64,000 bases of DNA from Phytophthora sp. 'mugwort' (Eukaryota; Oomycota; Peronosporomycetes; Peronosporales; Peronosporaceae): assembly GCA_033558025.1 (NCBI GenBank), contig JAUCEF010000018.1, forward strand, positions 2,914,001 through 2,978,000, given 5' to 3'. The translations under genes were made by a program, and so were the position numbers. A model generated the notes under the pieces. It saw only the letters and a program-made list of their open reading frames with translations, had not been told where the DNA came from and searched no databases. Shown here piece after piece: positions 1 to 10,946 of the stretch (within the stretch, counting starts at the first letter, position 1; each line of letters begins with the position of its first letter).

Positions 1-1873
1 GGAAGGGGGGAGAGCAATGCACACATTTCTCACCGCTCCAGACGATTGGGCGTCGTCAGGGATTGATCATAGGACGCGACCAGCGGACTCTCAATGCTAG
101 TCATGACGTCTGCGTGCTAGCACGACGGCACTTCGAACAGCTCGTTCGCGTCCCGTGCGGCCGCTAATTCCGAACTGAGGATTCTGCTTCAGTGAAGTGT
201 AGGTCCAATTTTGAGATCCCCGGCTGTATCACTCACTGGTCGAGCCGAGCGCGTCACAGGTTGTGACTCACAGCCCGGCCCATGACGGTCATGAAAGCTT
301 AAGGGTTTGAAGCGTTTGCTTCCGCCGTGTACCAAGTCATCACCCGTGTCAGTAAAGCCAAGCGTACGTCGATTGACAGCACCAATGTTACCCTAACTTC
401 AATACGTATCCGATTCAAAGCCGTCGCATTGATGACAATTTGCACCGTTTGTCTGTAGGGAGGGAGGGTTCCGAAAATCCGCCCGCTATGCACTCGCTTG
501 CCACCGACACAGATACTAAGCGATTGAAAGAAAAGGTGGCGCATCAATGTGAGGCATGGCATGGTCTCTTAGCCACTCTTGACACTTTCTAACCGCCTTC
601 AGACGACCAGCGAAAATCGGGGTAGTAACGCGATAAACCATCTTCAATCTTCAATCTCCATTCGGTGTGGACCAAGATCGCTCATCACTAACGGCGTTAA
701 TCACACAGCGCGTGGAAAACTGAAAAAAAGAGCTATGCCTTCATGTCACGACGGCTTGAGAATATGAGCCTGTACAATGACACCCACGTACGACACCGAA
801 AGTCCAGTGTAACGAGGATCAGCTCGAGGATCAGCCGCATACCATCAGCTACAGACTGTAGTCTATAGTCACTGTAACAGTGACTGCAACAGTCGGCCCC
901 GCGCCACTATTTTGGCGCCGCGTCCTGCGCGTCGGCACCCTGATACCGCGGCGCTACTGAGCGACGAGTTCAGCAGTCAACTCCTTGCTGCCGGGCAGCC
1001 TACGCCGACACGTCGTGCTTTTAATCCAGCGCGGCATCTCGCAAACAAAGCGCGCGTTGCTGCCAAGGTCTCTTGGTCTCGATGTGTGCGACCTCAGAGG
1101 TCGTGATGCTTGCCATCGACTCAGTCCAATGGACTGAGTCCATAGTATTAACGGCATTTTAAGCTCTTCGGTTCGGTGATTTGAAAACCTAAGACCATAG
1201 TTGTGTGAGCTATAATACACACAGCCTGCGCTGGGTTCACCTTCGAGTAGACGAGCGATTTATTTCGGCATCGCCGGCGTGTGTCAAACTTCGATGCAGC
1301 ACAATTTCCGGTCATATTTGCTTTTAGTGATCTTGTGGATTTTCACAACCAACTCGAAAAGTTGTCGTATTAGTGCTGCCGTTCTGAAGGGTAATTGCGT
1401 CTCTCGCATGCCCTGGTAGAAGTATCTATCTGTCGGCAGCTTCGCACTGCCAGTCAGTCTGTGTCAGTGGAAGCAGTGGATGGGTGCAGCTACAGCAGCA
1501 TCGGCCAGCACTGGCGACGCAACAGTTCCTGATTGAAGTTACAATGACTAAATGGGCACAAATTTGGCAGGAATGAGTCATTTCCATACCATTCCCCTGC
1601 CACTCCCGCCACAGGTTTCGCCACAGTTTTAGCACGTGCCTCCTCAGTATCTAGATTTCTCCTGAGCTCAACGGAGATCCAAACCGCCGTTTCTTGTGCC
1701 TTTCGTTAGGATACCTTGTCTTCCTTCATTAGTTGCGTCTCCGCTAAAGTTTCAGACGCCTCTTCAGACGCAACGCAACTTCAGCTCTTAAGAGAGACAG
1801 AGAGTGACTTCAGCCTCCCAGTCAGTCTAAAATGGTACCTTTTTCCTAAAAAAAGTCAATTTTCAGGTTCAAA
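1..1873. other. gene-free stretch with palindromes
   Basis: No reading frame here looks like a protein: all open frames are short, lack recognisable domains and run on both strands equally. The stretch holds a direct repeat (CGAGGATCAG twice, about 813-834) and several perfect inverted repeats between 853 and 1140, listed separately. The final 150 bases, rich in TCAG and pyrimidine tracts, probably contain the promoter and 5' leader of the kinase gene that follows. Confidence 0.6.
1089..1140. repeat. two adjacent perfect palindromes
   Basis: At 1089-1103 a 7-base arm repeats inverted around one base (CGACCTC-A-GAGGTCG). At 1118-1140 a 10-base arm repeats around three bases (GACTCAGTCC, AAT, GGACTGAGTC). 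Upstream, 867-885 is a third perfect one with 9-base arms and one central base (AGTCACTGT-A-ACAGTGACT). All three are read directly. They could form hairpins or bind dimeric factors; no coding gene is near enough to say which. Confidence 0.7.
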
Positions 1874-4658
1874 ATGGGATGCGCCATCTGTTGCGCGTCG
1901 TTCTCGGCACCACCAAATCAAAGCCCCATTATTTCCTTCCGAACTGGAGGACCGAGTCGACACCTGCAACTTCACAGGCGTCCTCTCTCTCTCTCAGTCA
2001 TCTCTGCTCCTTCGCCGCTAATGCCCCGAGCCGCAGCACGCGTGAAAGGTCTCTTGACACTGCGTCGACGCGGCAAGCTAACGCGTCTCGCGCTCTCTAG
2101 GACAGCCGAAGGCCGTGGAACAGAAGCGTCGACAGGCTCCCGACAGCGATTTCGCAGTGTTCAAGGCGGTTTCCAGCGCGCATTGGTGACCCCCAGCAGT
2201 TGCAACAATGGGGAGAGCAAAACTACTAACGGTTGGCGCGAGTTGGCGGCTCTGGGCGCTGCAATGGGCGGTTTAGTGCTTGCGAGCGCATCGCAGGTAC
2301 AGGAATCAGATGCCGTCATGGAGAGTGTCAATACTCAGAGTATCAGACGCGGGGGCAACATCCACGACGAGTACGAAATTCTGGACGAGGTCGTGGGCGA
2401 AGGAGGCTACTGCGTCGTGCAGAAGGGAATCGACAAGCGCACGGGTGAGCTGGTGGCCGTCAAGATGCTCAGCAAGAGCGAGACCTCCGCCCGAGAGTTC
2501 TGGAGCGAGGTGGACGTGCTCCGAGTGGCGGGACAACATCCTAACATCTTGCAGCTAAGAGGGACATATGAGACCGAGTGTTGCTGGTTCATTGTCCAGG
2601 AGTTGGCTCAAGATGGAGAGCTCTTTGACCATTTGATCGCCAATGGAGCGTACTCTGAACGACAGGCGAGCAACACCATTCGACAGCTGTGTGATGCGCT
2701 GCAGTACTTACATCGCAAGGGAATCGTGCATGGAGATATTAAACCGGAGAACATTTTGCTGCATGAAGGCCGCATGTGCCTTGTGGATTTCGGCGTATCG
2801 TTCCGGATGGGCGAGCGGTTCTTCTACGATTCGCATTTAATGGGCACGGTAGCGTACGCAGCGCCAGAAACGCTAGAGCATGGCGCACTGATTCACCGGA
2901 GAAATACCAGGGACGCGCTCAGGAAAGCCAGAGCTAACGGGGAGGCGGTAAAACTGGACGATGACGACGAAGATGTGGAGAGTCAAGCGGGACCTGACTC
3001 AGTCAAGTTTGGACCCAAAGCCGACATGTTTGCACTGGGAATTGTGCTCTACATTCTGCTCTGTGGTGCTCACCCGTTCGACACATATAACAACCTGTCC
3101 GATGAAGAGGTAAGATGGCGACTGCATGACTTTAAGATCGATAGATTCATTTTACTAACAAATCGCAATTTTTTTGCAGATTCGAAAACGAATTCTTAAG
3201 GGCAAGTTTCGCACCCAGTCCCGTGCATGGCAATCTATCTCACCATCAGCCCGTGATCTGATCCAGAAGCTGCTCGAGACAGATCCGAACAAACGATTAA
3301 ACGCGGAGCAGGCGCTTCAACACCCTTGGTTACGTAACCAAGCCCAGCTTAGTCACGAGCCATTGGAGAATTCAGTCGAGCTGCTGGAAAAATTCCAGCG
3401 TGGACGTCGTCGCTTGCGTGCGAGCATTTTGGCTGTTCTTTTGCTCGATGCAATGGCTGACAACCTGGATGAAGAAGATAATCAAGAGTTGGAAAGTGTG
3501 AAACGCAGCTTTGCATGGGGACTTAGCTCAAGCGTCGAAGCGTTGAACGAGAAGACGAACGCACTGCTGTCCACACTTCATTTCTTCGACAAGGAAGGGA
3601 AGGGTTTTATATCCAAGAAGGATCTTGCGCGTGTGAGCGAAAGTTTGGGCAAACATATGAGTGACAACGAGCTGAATGAGATGCTGGTGGGAGCTACTGG
3701 CGACCCAGAGCAGAACGCTTCGTCTGTAGAGGCTGTTGACTACGACAATGTCAAGATGACGATCTCCACGCTACGATCAGCCACTTATCGTCCTGGAGAG
3801 GCCATCATTCGTGAAGGACACGCTGGTGCACACAACGTTTACTTGCTGTTGGATGGTGAAGTTGAAGTGTCTTGCAAGAACCCAATCAAGAAGTCGGTAC
3901 CCACCAATGAGACAGAAGAAGACGCTCCAATCACAAGCATTTCGGCATATGAACACTCAGAAGGCTTTGCTGGGCTGTTGTCACGACCCTCTTGGCCAGG
4001 TTTTATCCAAACTCGACCTACCACGTCTGGACACGAGGAAATGAAGCTCAGGCGGTTGCCTAAGGGGACCTTTTTCGGCGAAATTGAGCTGGTGCGCCCT
4101 GATGGACGCTTCCTCCCGCGTATCGCTACGTACCGTTGTGCTGAAGGCAGTGACACACCATGCAAAGTTTTGCAGCTTGTGGCAGATGACTACCTGAACC
4201 TAAAGGGAACTTACGAGTCGATCAACAACCGTCTTGAGAAAACCGCACATCGTCATATCCGACAGCATTTGCTCAGGTGCGTGGAAGCTGCGAAGGGGTC
4301 CGTGAAAATGCGCACGTTCGGTACTGGTGATTTTATTTACAAGGAAGGCGAACCATGCGACTCGGTGTTTATTCTTCTCGATGGTCAGGTGGAAGTGTTA
4401 AAGGCCAAGGAAGGGGTGGTTGTGGAAGAACTGCATCCTGGCGACTATTTCCCACTTGGCGTGTCTGGCCAAACACGAGCGTGCAAGATTGTAACCCGCC
4501 ACTCAAGTGTACGCTGTACACAGCCGGTGAAAGTGGTGGAAATTGGCGGCGAGACGTTTCGTAGCTTCTTGAGCAGTAACAAGTTTTTGGCCGCGTATTT
4601 CCGCGAGGAAGTGATGACGCGGGAGCAGCAGCGACTCGATCGACTGATGACGGCATAA
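1874..4658 (+). CDS. Ser/Thr kinase with EF-hand-like region and two cNMP-binding domains
   Basis: Two exons, 1874-3109 and 3180-4658, joined in phase 0 across a 70-nt GT-AG intron; 904 residues from the first ATG. The kinase domain (about 165-458) shows a Gly loop (GEGGYCVV), AVK lysine, HGDIKPEN catalytic loop, DFG and APE. The usual HRD arginine is Gly, so it is a non-RD kinase. An acidic insert lies after APE. Residues 545-610 resemble a degenerate EF-hand pair (first loop DKEGKGFISKKD). Two cyclic-nucleotide-binding folds follow (about 615-742 and 788-898), with FFGEIEL in the first and HPGDYFPLG in the second. The order kinase then cNMP domains is opposite to classical PKG. The start is uncertain: ATG 1874 gives MGCAICC, a possible myristoyl/palmitoyl end; ATG 2021 gives an Arg-rich, presequence-like end. 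It converges on the next gene. Confidence 0.87.
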
Positions 4659-4831
4659 CAACAAACTAGACAGTTCAAGGGGAAGAACGACCACCAGGGG
4701 GAGAGAACGAGGAAGAGAAAGAAAACAAAACACTTGTAAGACAGTTTGAGTCTCGACTCGAATCAATCAGCAGTTGGTGGGCGGCTTATTATTGCCGGGA
4801 GGTTCCTTCGTCGCTCTTGTGTGGAGCCTGG

Positions 4832-5887
4832 TCAACTTGTTCCAGTTGTGTTCATAGGTGTGCGTGGTAGCGGGAATGAAGTTGTCAATGGGAGCACACA
4901 GTCAATTGATGCGAGATCATCACGAGTGAGCAAACTGGAGTGCAGTTTGTGTGGAGAACAAGAAGGATGCAGCATTGTGAATGGGTGCGCGAGCGGGCCG
5001 AAAATCTCACGAAGCGCTGCTTCGTGTGAGTTTTCGTCATTGTGTGAGTCATTGGAACCTCGCGGAATAACGATAAGACCTTTTTGGAGTAAATAGCGGA
5101 CAACGATCTGCATCGGGGCTTGCATCACCTTGGTATCACCGAGCGCGTGGGCATTTATGTGGTGCGATGCCGCTGTACCTTCATTTTCATGAACGACGAG
5201 GAATTTAAACGGTCGGTCGCGAAATCTCTCGGCAAGATTTCTCGTTAGCCCTTCCCAGTCTTCACGCAAATGTTGCGGCTCGAGATTCTCAAGATGATGG
5301 AATGGAAATCGCCCAAGCACATCGATGCCATGCCCGTGAGCAAACGTAATGACGTCTTCTAGCGGAACATCATGACCTGACGGAGAAAACGTCACTCCTG
5401 GTAGCTGGATCGTTATGCACCAAGCTTTGGGTGTATTGGACGGATACGCCTTGAGCAGAAATTCAACATCTTGTACGGTTAAATCGCTGACCCCAATGTG
5501 CTGCACGAGTCCAGCTTGCTGGATCGTCAGCATGTGCTCCCAAGCTTCTAGCACCGCGTGCTTGCGTGCATGCAAACCGTTCGTCCCCGGCAGGGACAGC
5601 GCCTGTAGCAGCAACATGTCCAGGTTCTGAATCTGTAGCGTCTGAAGTGCCTGCTCCACACGTGCCACGATCTCCTCAAGTCTGCAGTCCATTGGTGTCA
5701 ATGATACTACAGCGAAGTGCGCTCTCGACTGCGACTTGTTGTCCACACACGTCTGATTAACTGCTGCGCGCACAGCGAGCAATGTGTCTCGATGCTTCAG
5801 ATCCTCAATGATCACGCCCCTGCAGTTTCCCTGCGTCGTCAGCTCCACCAATAATTGCCGTTGCACAGCGCTCTCCTCCTCAGTCAT
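4832..5887 (-). CDS. aldo/keto reductase-fold protein, possibly GCL modifier subunit-like
   Basis: Single open frame of 351 residues from ATG 5887 (MTEEES); an in-frame ATG at 5971 would add 28 residues. The pattern is that of an aldo/keto reductase TIM barrel: NLDMLLLQ strand, a long helix region, QHIGVSDL strand, and near the C-terminus LQKGLIVIPRGSN, the usual cofactor-side segment. The GVSDL/ GIDVLGRFPFHHLENL pattern also recalls the regulatory subunit of glutamate-cysteine ligase, an enzyme-dead member of this fold. I cannot see a clear catalytic Asp-Tyr-Lys-His set, which would fit a regulatory or divergent role, but this rests on eye comparison only. It faces away from the next gene across about 257 bases. 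Confidence 0.7.
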   Translation of the reverse strand: MTEEESAVQRQLLVELTTQGNCRGVIIEDLKHRDTLLAVRAAVNQTCVDNKSQSRAHFAVVSLTPMDCRLEEIVARVEQALQTLQIQNLDMLLLQALSLPGTNGLHARKHAVLEAWEHMLTIQQAGLVQHIGVSDLTVQDVEFLLKAYPSNTPKAWCITIQLPGVTFSPSGHDVPLEDVITFAHGHGIDVLGRFPFHHLENLEPQHLREDWEGLTRNLAERFRDRPFKFLVVHENEGTAASHHINAHALGDTKVMQAPMQIVVRYLLQKGLIVIPRGSNDSHNDENSHEAALREIFGPLAHPFTMLHPSCSPHKLHSSLLTRDDLASIDCVLPLTTSFPLPRTPMNTTGTS

Positions 5888-6144
5888 AGTCGATCTTCCT
5901 CTCATATCAAATAGAAGTCGCTGGGACTCTCGGAACGCACTGCTGTGTCCATGAACCCCGACGCTCCACATTTTGAAGTCGGCACATGAACCGTCATTTC
6001 ATTCCATACCGGTATGACATCATATAAAAATGAACATAGTGTGGATGACATCAATTTTAGTATTGATGTTTGATTGGTCGGAATCTGTATGCAAATGAGA
6101 GGCCATCGGCTGGCACAGATCAAAGCTCCTAAAGTGATTCAGCG

Positions 6145-6852
6145 ATGGTGACGGTGCTGGCGCTCGTGCGGACGGCCGCGAAGCAGGTGACTCGGGGCGT
6201 GGGCCGCGCCCCGCAGCTGCAGACCGTGCGCAACTTCGCGCTCCGCACGCGAAAAAATGACGATGACGATGACGACTCGTTCCGCGGTCGTCGGCAACGC
6301 AACCCAGAGAACTATGAACTTACGAACGAGGACGAGGAGGAGGGCGACCTGTACGACCCGTACCGCGAGTACATGGAGAACACGGGCGAGCGCGGCTACC
6401 GGGAGTTTAATCCGGACAACGTGGAGGATGTCCATCACGAATGGCAGGAGCCTGCGGCCATGATGGAGGACAAGTCGTGGCCCGCAACCTCGGGTACAGA
6501 CCTGTTCGCCGATCTGCTCAACATCCCGAGCGAGCCGCCCAGTGGAGAGAAGCTAGACAAGATCCTTAAGGAGGCCTTTGCCCGCATGGGCCACACGGGC
6601 CACATTGACGACATTAAGCTGCCCGAGATGGACGTGGAGATCCCCGCCGACCATCCGGACAAGGACGCGCTCGAGATCATGAAGCTCTCCATGATAAACA
6701 ATGGCCGTCTCAAAATGGACGACAAGAACGATCTGCTCAAGTCCATCATCGATGAGCTTGACCACCTGCGTAATGACAAGACCACGTTGTTTAAGGGCCT
6801 CGATATCACGGAGGAGGAGGAGCAAGGAAAGAAGAAAACCAAGAAGAACTAG
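6145..6852 (+). CDS. acidic protein with mitochondrial-type presequence
   Basis: 235 residues, intronless. The first 37 residues are basic with no acid (MVTVLALVRTAAKQVTRGVG, then RNFALRTRK), a typical mitochondrial targeting end. This is followed at once by an Asp run, then an acidic middle rich in Glu, Asp and Tyr, a segment rich in LPEMDVEIP-type residues, and a Lys-rich tail (KKKTKKN). No domain is recognised. It may be a mitochondrial ribosome or assembly factor, but nothing in the sequence proves that. It is divergent from the AKR-like gene, and the shared spacer holds an inverted CCAAT (about 6072). Confidence 0.75.
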   Translation: MVTVLALVRTAAKQVTRGVGRAPQLQTVRNFALRTRKNDDDDDDSFRGRRQRNPENYELTNEDEEEGDLYDPYREYMENTGERGYREFNPDNVEDVHHEWQEPAAMMEDKSWPATSGTDLFADLLNIPSEPPSGEKLDKILKEAFARMGHTGHIDDIKLPEMDVEIPADHPDKDALEIMKLSMINNGRLKMDDKNDLLKSIIDELDHLRNDKTTLFKGLDITEEEEQGKKKTKKN

Positions 6853-7174
6853 ACATGTTGTAGCGATGGGGATATATAGGGAACAGGTGCAGCGCATGCG
6901 AGATATTGACGGGGATGCAGACGCCGCGCGCTCAAGATGCTGGCTGCTGAGACGGAAGTTGTTGTCCTTCCGTGTTTCGGCCCTGCGTATTTCAATCCAA
7001 TTGTGCTGCATCGTTTTGCATTGTTGGTCTTTTTTCCGCAAGAATACCACCGGATTTCATTTTTATCCACTTACATCTTTCCATTTCTAAATTCCCCGCC
7101 AATCACATAGCACAAATGTTATCTCCCCCTTTATCTATCGTCACTTCATTATTATCACAAGGGGAGTGCACGTG
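6853..7174. promoter_or_regulatory. intergenic spacer with initiator-like element
   Basis: No gene. The first part is the 3' flank of the preceding gene. Near 7141 the sequence TCACTTCATTATTATCAC resembles the oomycete initiator (TCA-T-pyrimidine core) and sits about 30 bases before the ATG at 7175. The assignment follows only from similarity and position. Confidence 0.35.
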
Positions 7175-8622
7175 ATGGAGTTGTCTCCTCCATCTTCGAG
7201 TTCTGCCTCCTCTCCAACGCGGCAACGCCACATCTGGTCAAGCCGCGTGCACCGCGAGCTCGACAAGTGTCGCGCGCCCGGTGCTCTACCGCATGGCGCC
7301 ACGCTGCGGCGTGCGCAGATCTCCGAGACCCGTGGCGTATGTGAGGGCGAGTTCCAGTGTTTCGTGCCGTTTGTCGACGGCTCGGACGCGCTGTCGCTGG
7401 TACCGCGTACAGATCTGGTCGTGCATATGCCCTTCTCAGACGCGCGACTGGCAGGTGGCCAAGCGCAGTACCCATTCCTAGCTCCCGAAGTGGAGATCCG
7501 CCATGGCGCCATCTACCTACCCACGGAGTTGCGCGAACGCATAATAACCCAAAACGAAGGGGAAGAACCCATTTTCACGCTCAAGTTGCCGTTACTGGAG
7601 CACTGGAGCCCGTCTACTACGGTCCAAATGCTGTTGAACGAGTTCTTCCAGCTGGTGCAGCGGGACGACCCCACGCCGTCCAAGTCGCCGTCGACCAAGA
7701 GCTCCTCAAAGCGCGAGGCTGGACACAAACAGACAAAAGGCAAGAAGCCCATGAGGATGCGCAAACGAGACGTGCGCGGTGCAGTGTACCCGTGCCAGGA
7801 GGTGGACCCTACGACGTCCACGTTGAAGCAGACACCCATGCTGCTGCAGTCCGGCAATATCGCACTGCTTATGCCGTCAAATGAAGCAGGGACTGAGAAG
7901 GATGACGAGTACGTGTATGTCGGAGACCTGATCTCGCTTAAGGATGTGGTGCGCATCACCCCGCAGAGGGGCAAGTCGCTGACACTATTTTTCAAGGACC
8001 GATCGTTGTCGTGTCGGACGTTCTTGAGTCAGTACACGGACGAAATTGTGAAGGATTTGAGGATGATGCTCGGTGAACCGAGTTCGAATAAGCGCGGACG
8101 GGATCAGGCTACAGGATCAAGTGCGACGGGTTCAGCGGCTCAACTGCTGCCGTTTTTGAGTGCAGAGCAGACGGAAAAGGCGAAAGAAATGTCGACTAAG
8201 TTCATGGGCAGACTTGGCAAGGTTGCTACGTCTGTTTCGCGTTTCTTGCGTGGCGATGAAGATGAAGCGATGGAGCCACAGCAGGTGGATCCTCTAGCCA
8301 AGGCTTTTGCTGAAATTGACGCGCAGAAGGAGGCTTTCTACCGTACGCCGTCTAAAGTCAGGGTACGTCTAGTGGGTTGTATGTGCGTAATGTTTGATGC
8401 TGAGTGTTGTCATTGCTTGTTGTATTGTAGATGACGGAAATCACACGACGTTACCAGAAAATTGCAGAAGAGTACGCGTACCTTAACAACCAAGAAGGTC
8501 ACGTGGAACGCGCTATTTCAGAGCTACAGGTGTTCATTGAACACCCGAAGGCACAGCGGATTCTTATGGAAACATGCGTCTACGAGCAGTCGACGAAGGG
8601 GATTCGTGTGGGCCCAGCATAG
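7175..8622 (+). CDS. UEV-like (catalytically dead E2-fold) protein with PH-like region
   Basis: Exons 7175-8362 and 8431-8622 joined in phase 0 over a 68-nt intron; 459 residues. ATG 7175 is used because the open frame before it begins only with GTG. Residues about 15-165 follow the ubiquitin-conjugating fold: N-terminal helix, a YPFLAPEVEI strand pair, then LKLPLLEHWSPSTTV, which matches the E2 segment after the active site. The active-site Cys is missing, so it would not transfer ubiquitin itself. A Lys/Ser-rich linker leads to residues 230-300 (YVYVGDLISLKDVVRI...LTLFFKDRS), which look like a PH/GRAM strand set. The C-terminal exon is helical. The E2 reading is by eye and moderate in strength. 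Confidence 0.75.
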
Positions 8623-8784
8623 ATTCAAAGGATATCTCTACCTTGACCTCAAGGGGATACAAATTACGCCAGCTACCTGCGTCACAAGATCCATATTTCA
8701 GTAAAAAAAAAAAAAATCGATGGAAACTATCGAAGTACAAACCTGTTTTTCTCTCTTATCGCGCATCTTCACAGTTAATTAGCG

Positions 8785-10686
8785 TCACTGGTCTTGGAGT
8801 TCCGGGATGCTGGACAAGTATTTCACCATCTGCTTAATGACCTTCTTGTCCAGACGCTTCTTGTTCGCGTGCATTTGCTGAAGTCTCTTGTAAGTGGCCA
8901 CGATTTGTGCGTGCAAGGCCTGCGTCTGCTCTGCATCTCTAATGTTGGTTTTGCTCGTGCCGCCGCTCATACTGTTCTTCTGCTGCACACGACACTGTTG
9001 ATTGGCATCCCAAAGATCTTGCTGTGCAGCAGAAAGCTCACGACGCGCCATATTAGCTACTCCACGGGAATACAACGCCGATATCAATTTGCCTCCACGG
9101 ATGGCTAGCGCGTGGGTAAAACACTGAACAGCTTGCTCGTGATCACCGAGAGCAGTGAAAGCTTTGCCCATATTCATTGAACAATCCACCGCAACGTCGT
9201 CGAACGCGGACAGACGCGTCGTGTTCATACGCAGTCGAATGCGAGAGATCGGGACCCACTCGTCCTCTTGGTCGCCAGCATCATACAGCACCTCGACTTT
9301 GCTGGAAGAGCCGTTTGCTTCAACATCAGAGACCATCGCATCTTGCCAGTCGTCACCTCTACGCGAACAAACTTGCACGCTGGCCCCAACACTGCAACGA
9401 ATCAATAGTTTTTCCACAGAGAGCGATCGCAGTGACGTTTCTTCTTGAAGTTGCGCAGCTCTGAGCACGGCAATTGCTCGCCGGTAAAACACTCGGGCTG
9501 TCGGATAGTTTCCACGACGGAAAAATGCGTTACCTTGTGTCTTGTAATTGATTGCCAACTCTAATGCTAACACTCCTGATTTGTCGTCACTTAGAGTAGT
9601 CTCGTCGTTTGGAGGCAATCCGACAACACTCCCATGTTGGCGCTCGAACGCATCGATCTCGGGACTCAGCATTCCGTACTGTGCCTCGCAAAGCTCTTTC
9701 AAGTATTCATCATGCGAGAGTTTGCTGTCCCTCAACCTCGCTAGAGTGTGTGCCTTCTCCAAGGCTCCACGTAGGTCTGGCACTGCCGGCAGCAACGCTC
9801 GGCACGGGGCATTATCGATAAGTAATTGCAGCATGCGGACTGCGTCGGCAAATACGAGCGATACTCCGCTCAGCATCAATCTCACTGTCAACTCGCACAC
9901 ATCCCGTCGTTTCTCGCTTATCAGTGCCGCACTGTCTTTCTCCATCTTCTTTGCTGAAAACTCTGATGCTGCAGCTCCGAAACAAACCAACGATGCGACT
10001 CGCGTCCCCAACAGATCGGAGTTCTGCAGCAGCAATCCATTAACAGCATCGTCCGGTTCTTCCAACGCGATCTTCAGTATACTGCGCAGCACTCCAGACT
10101 TCACCACCAGTTTAGCCTGATCCTTTGTCGTTATCAGCTTCTCTAACACCTCAGCAAGTTCCTGTCGAAGACTCAAGTTCTCCAGCGTCACGTACATCTG
10201 CTTGATCAGCTCCAGGAACGACACATCTTGTTCTCCACTCGTCAACGTCACAGTCTGGAGATTGTTTGTGAGTGATGCCCCCAACACATTCACCAGCCAT
10301 TGGGCCATCGCAGTCAGCACCTCACTCGACACGAACCTATCCGTGAGCATTAAGGTCAAAATTACGTGTGCATCTTGCTCCGAAGCTGCAAATTCAACGC
10401 CATCCATGTGAAATAAACCTGTGAGCAATTGCCACTTGGCTGCATGAAACTCCGACGTGTCGTCGCTGTCAACGGCTTGCAATTGACCCGACAGAAGATA
10501 GCTCTTCAACTGTTTGAGAAGCTCGACATCGCCAGGAGAGAGCGGAGTTGAGCATAATTCCGTGAGAGCTCTTAGGTGGTCGATACGGATGAGGTCATCG
10601 CTATGAGTTTGATCGGTGATGCCTCCTACGAGCTCAGCGATAGACATCGCGGTAGCGTGATATCGATTAGGATCGGTTTGCGTCAT
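8785..10686 (-). CDS. TPR-repeat protein with armadillo-like N-terminus
   Basis: One exon, 633 residues from ATG 10686 (MTQTDPN). The first 350 residues are helical and Leu-rich, like ARM/HEAT repeats. A TPR (INYKTQGNAFFRRGNYPTA) begins near residue 379, and two more follow near 507 (GKAFTALGDHEQAVQCF) and 540 (SRGVANMARRELSAAQ). Between them, about 442-482, lies a short strand-rich insert (VLYDAGDQEDEWVPISRI) resembling a Tudor/Agenet-type fold. Such split TPR proteins often act as co-chaperones, but the client is unknown. It ends about 160 bases from the convergent UEV-like gene. Confidence 0.8.
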   Translation of the reverse strand: MTQTDPNRYHATAMSIAELVGGITDQTHSDDLIRIDHLRALTELCSTPLSPGDVELLKQLKSYLLSGQLQAVDSDDTSEFHAAKWQLLTGLFHMDGVEFAASEQDAHVILTLMLTDRFVSSEVLTAMAQWLVNVLGASLTNNLQTVTLTSGEQDVSFLELIKQMYVTLENLSLRQELAEVLEKLITTKDQAKLVVKSGVLRSILKIALEEPDDAVNGLLLQNSDLLGTRVASLVCFGAAASEFSAKKMEKDSAALISEKRRDVCELTVRLMLSGVSLVFADAVRMLQLLIDNAPCRALLPAVPDLRGALEKAHTLARLRDSKLSHDEYLKELCEAQYGMLSPEIDAFERQHGSVVGLPPNDETTLSDDKSGVLALELAINYKTQGNAFFRRGNYPTARVFYRRAIAVLRAAQLQEETSLRSLSVEKLLIRCSVGASVQVCSRRGDDWQDAMVSDVEANGSSSKVEVLYDAGDQEDEWVPISRIRLRMNTTRLSAFDDVAVDCSMNMGKAFTALGDHEQAVQCFTHALAIRGGKLISALYSRGVANMARRELSAAQQDLWDANQQCRVQQKNSMSGGTSKTNIRDAEQTQALHAQIVATYKRLQQMHANKKRLDKKVIKQMVKYLSSIPELQDQ

Positions 10687-10946
10687 TTTCCAGCTGCTTG
10701 TTCTGCGATGTAAATGTAACCATGATCTAGACGGAATGGATATAAACATAAACAGACAGTTGAAGAGGGCATCTACAAACAGTTGAAGAGGGCATCAACT
10801 GTAGTACAACATGCCTTGTTGCTTTCATTTAGCGCAACTATAGTGCCCTTATGATAGTCCTGCGTCATACCTTCACCACAAATGTACCTTATGTCACAAC
10901 CATTGTAACGTCGCTGACCATATTGATTGTTGAATTTGACGATTGC

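Noticed and set aside
9548..10120. 190-codon plus-strand frame inside the TPR gene
   Set aside because: It is a shadow of the minus-strand TPR protein, with Ser/Thr-rich composition typical of antisense frames.
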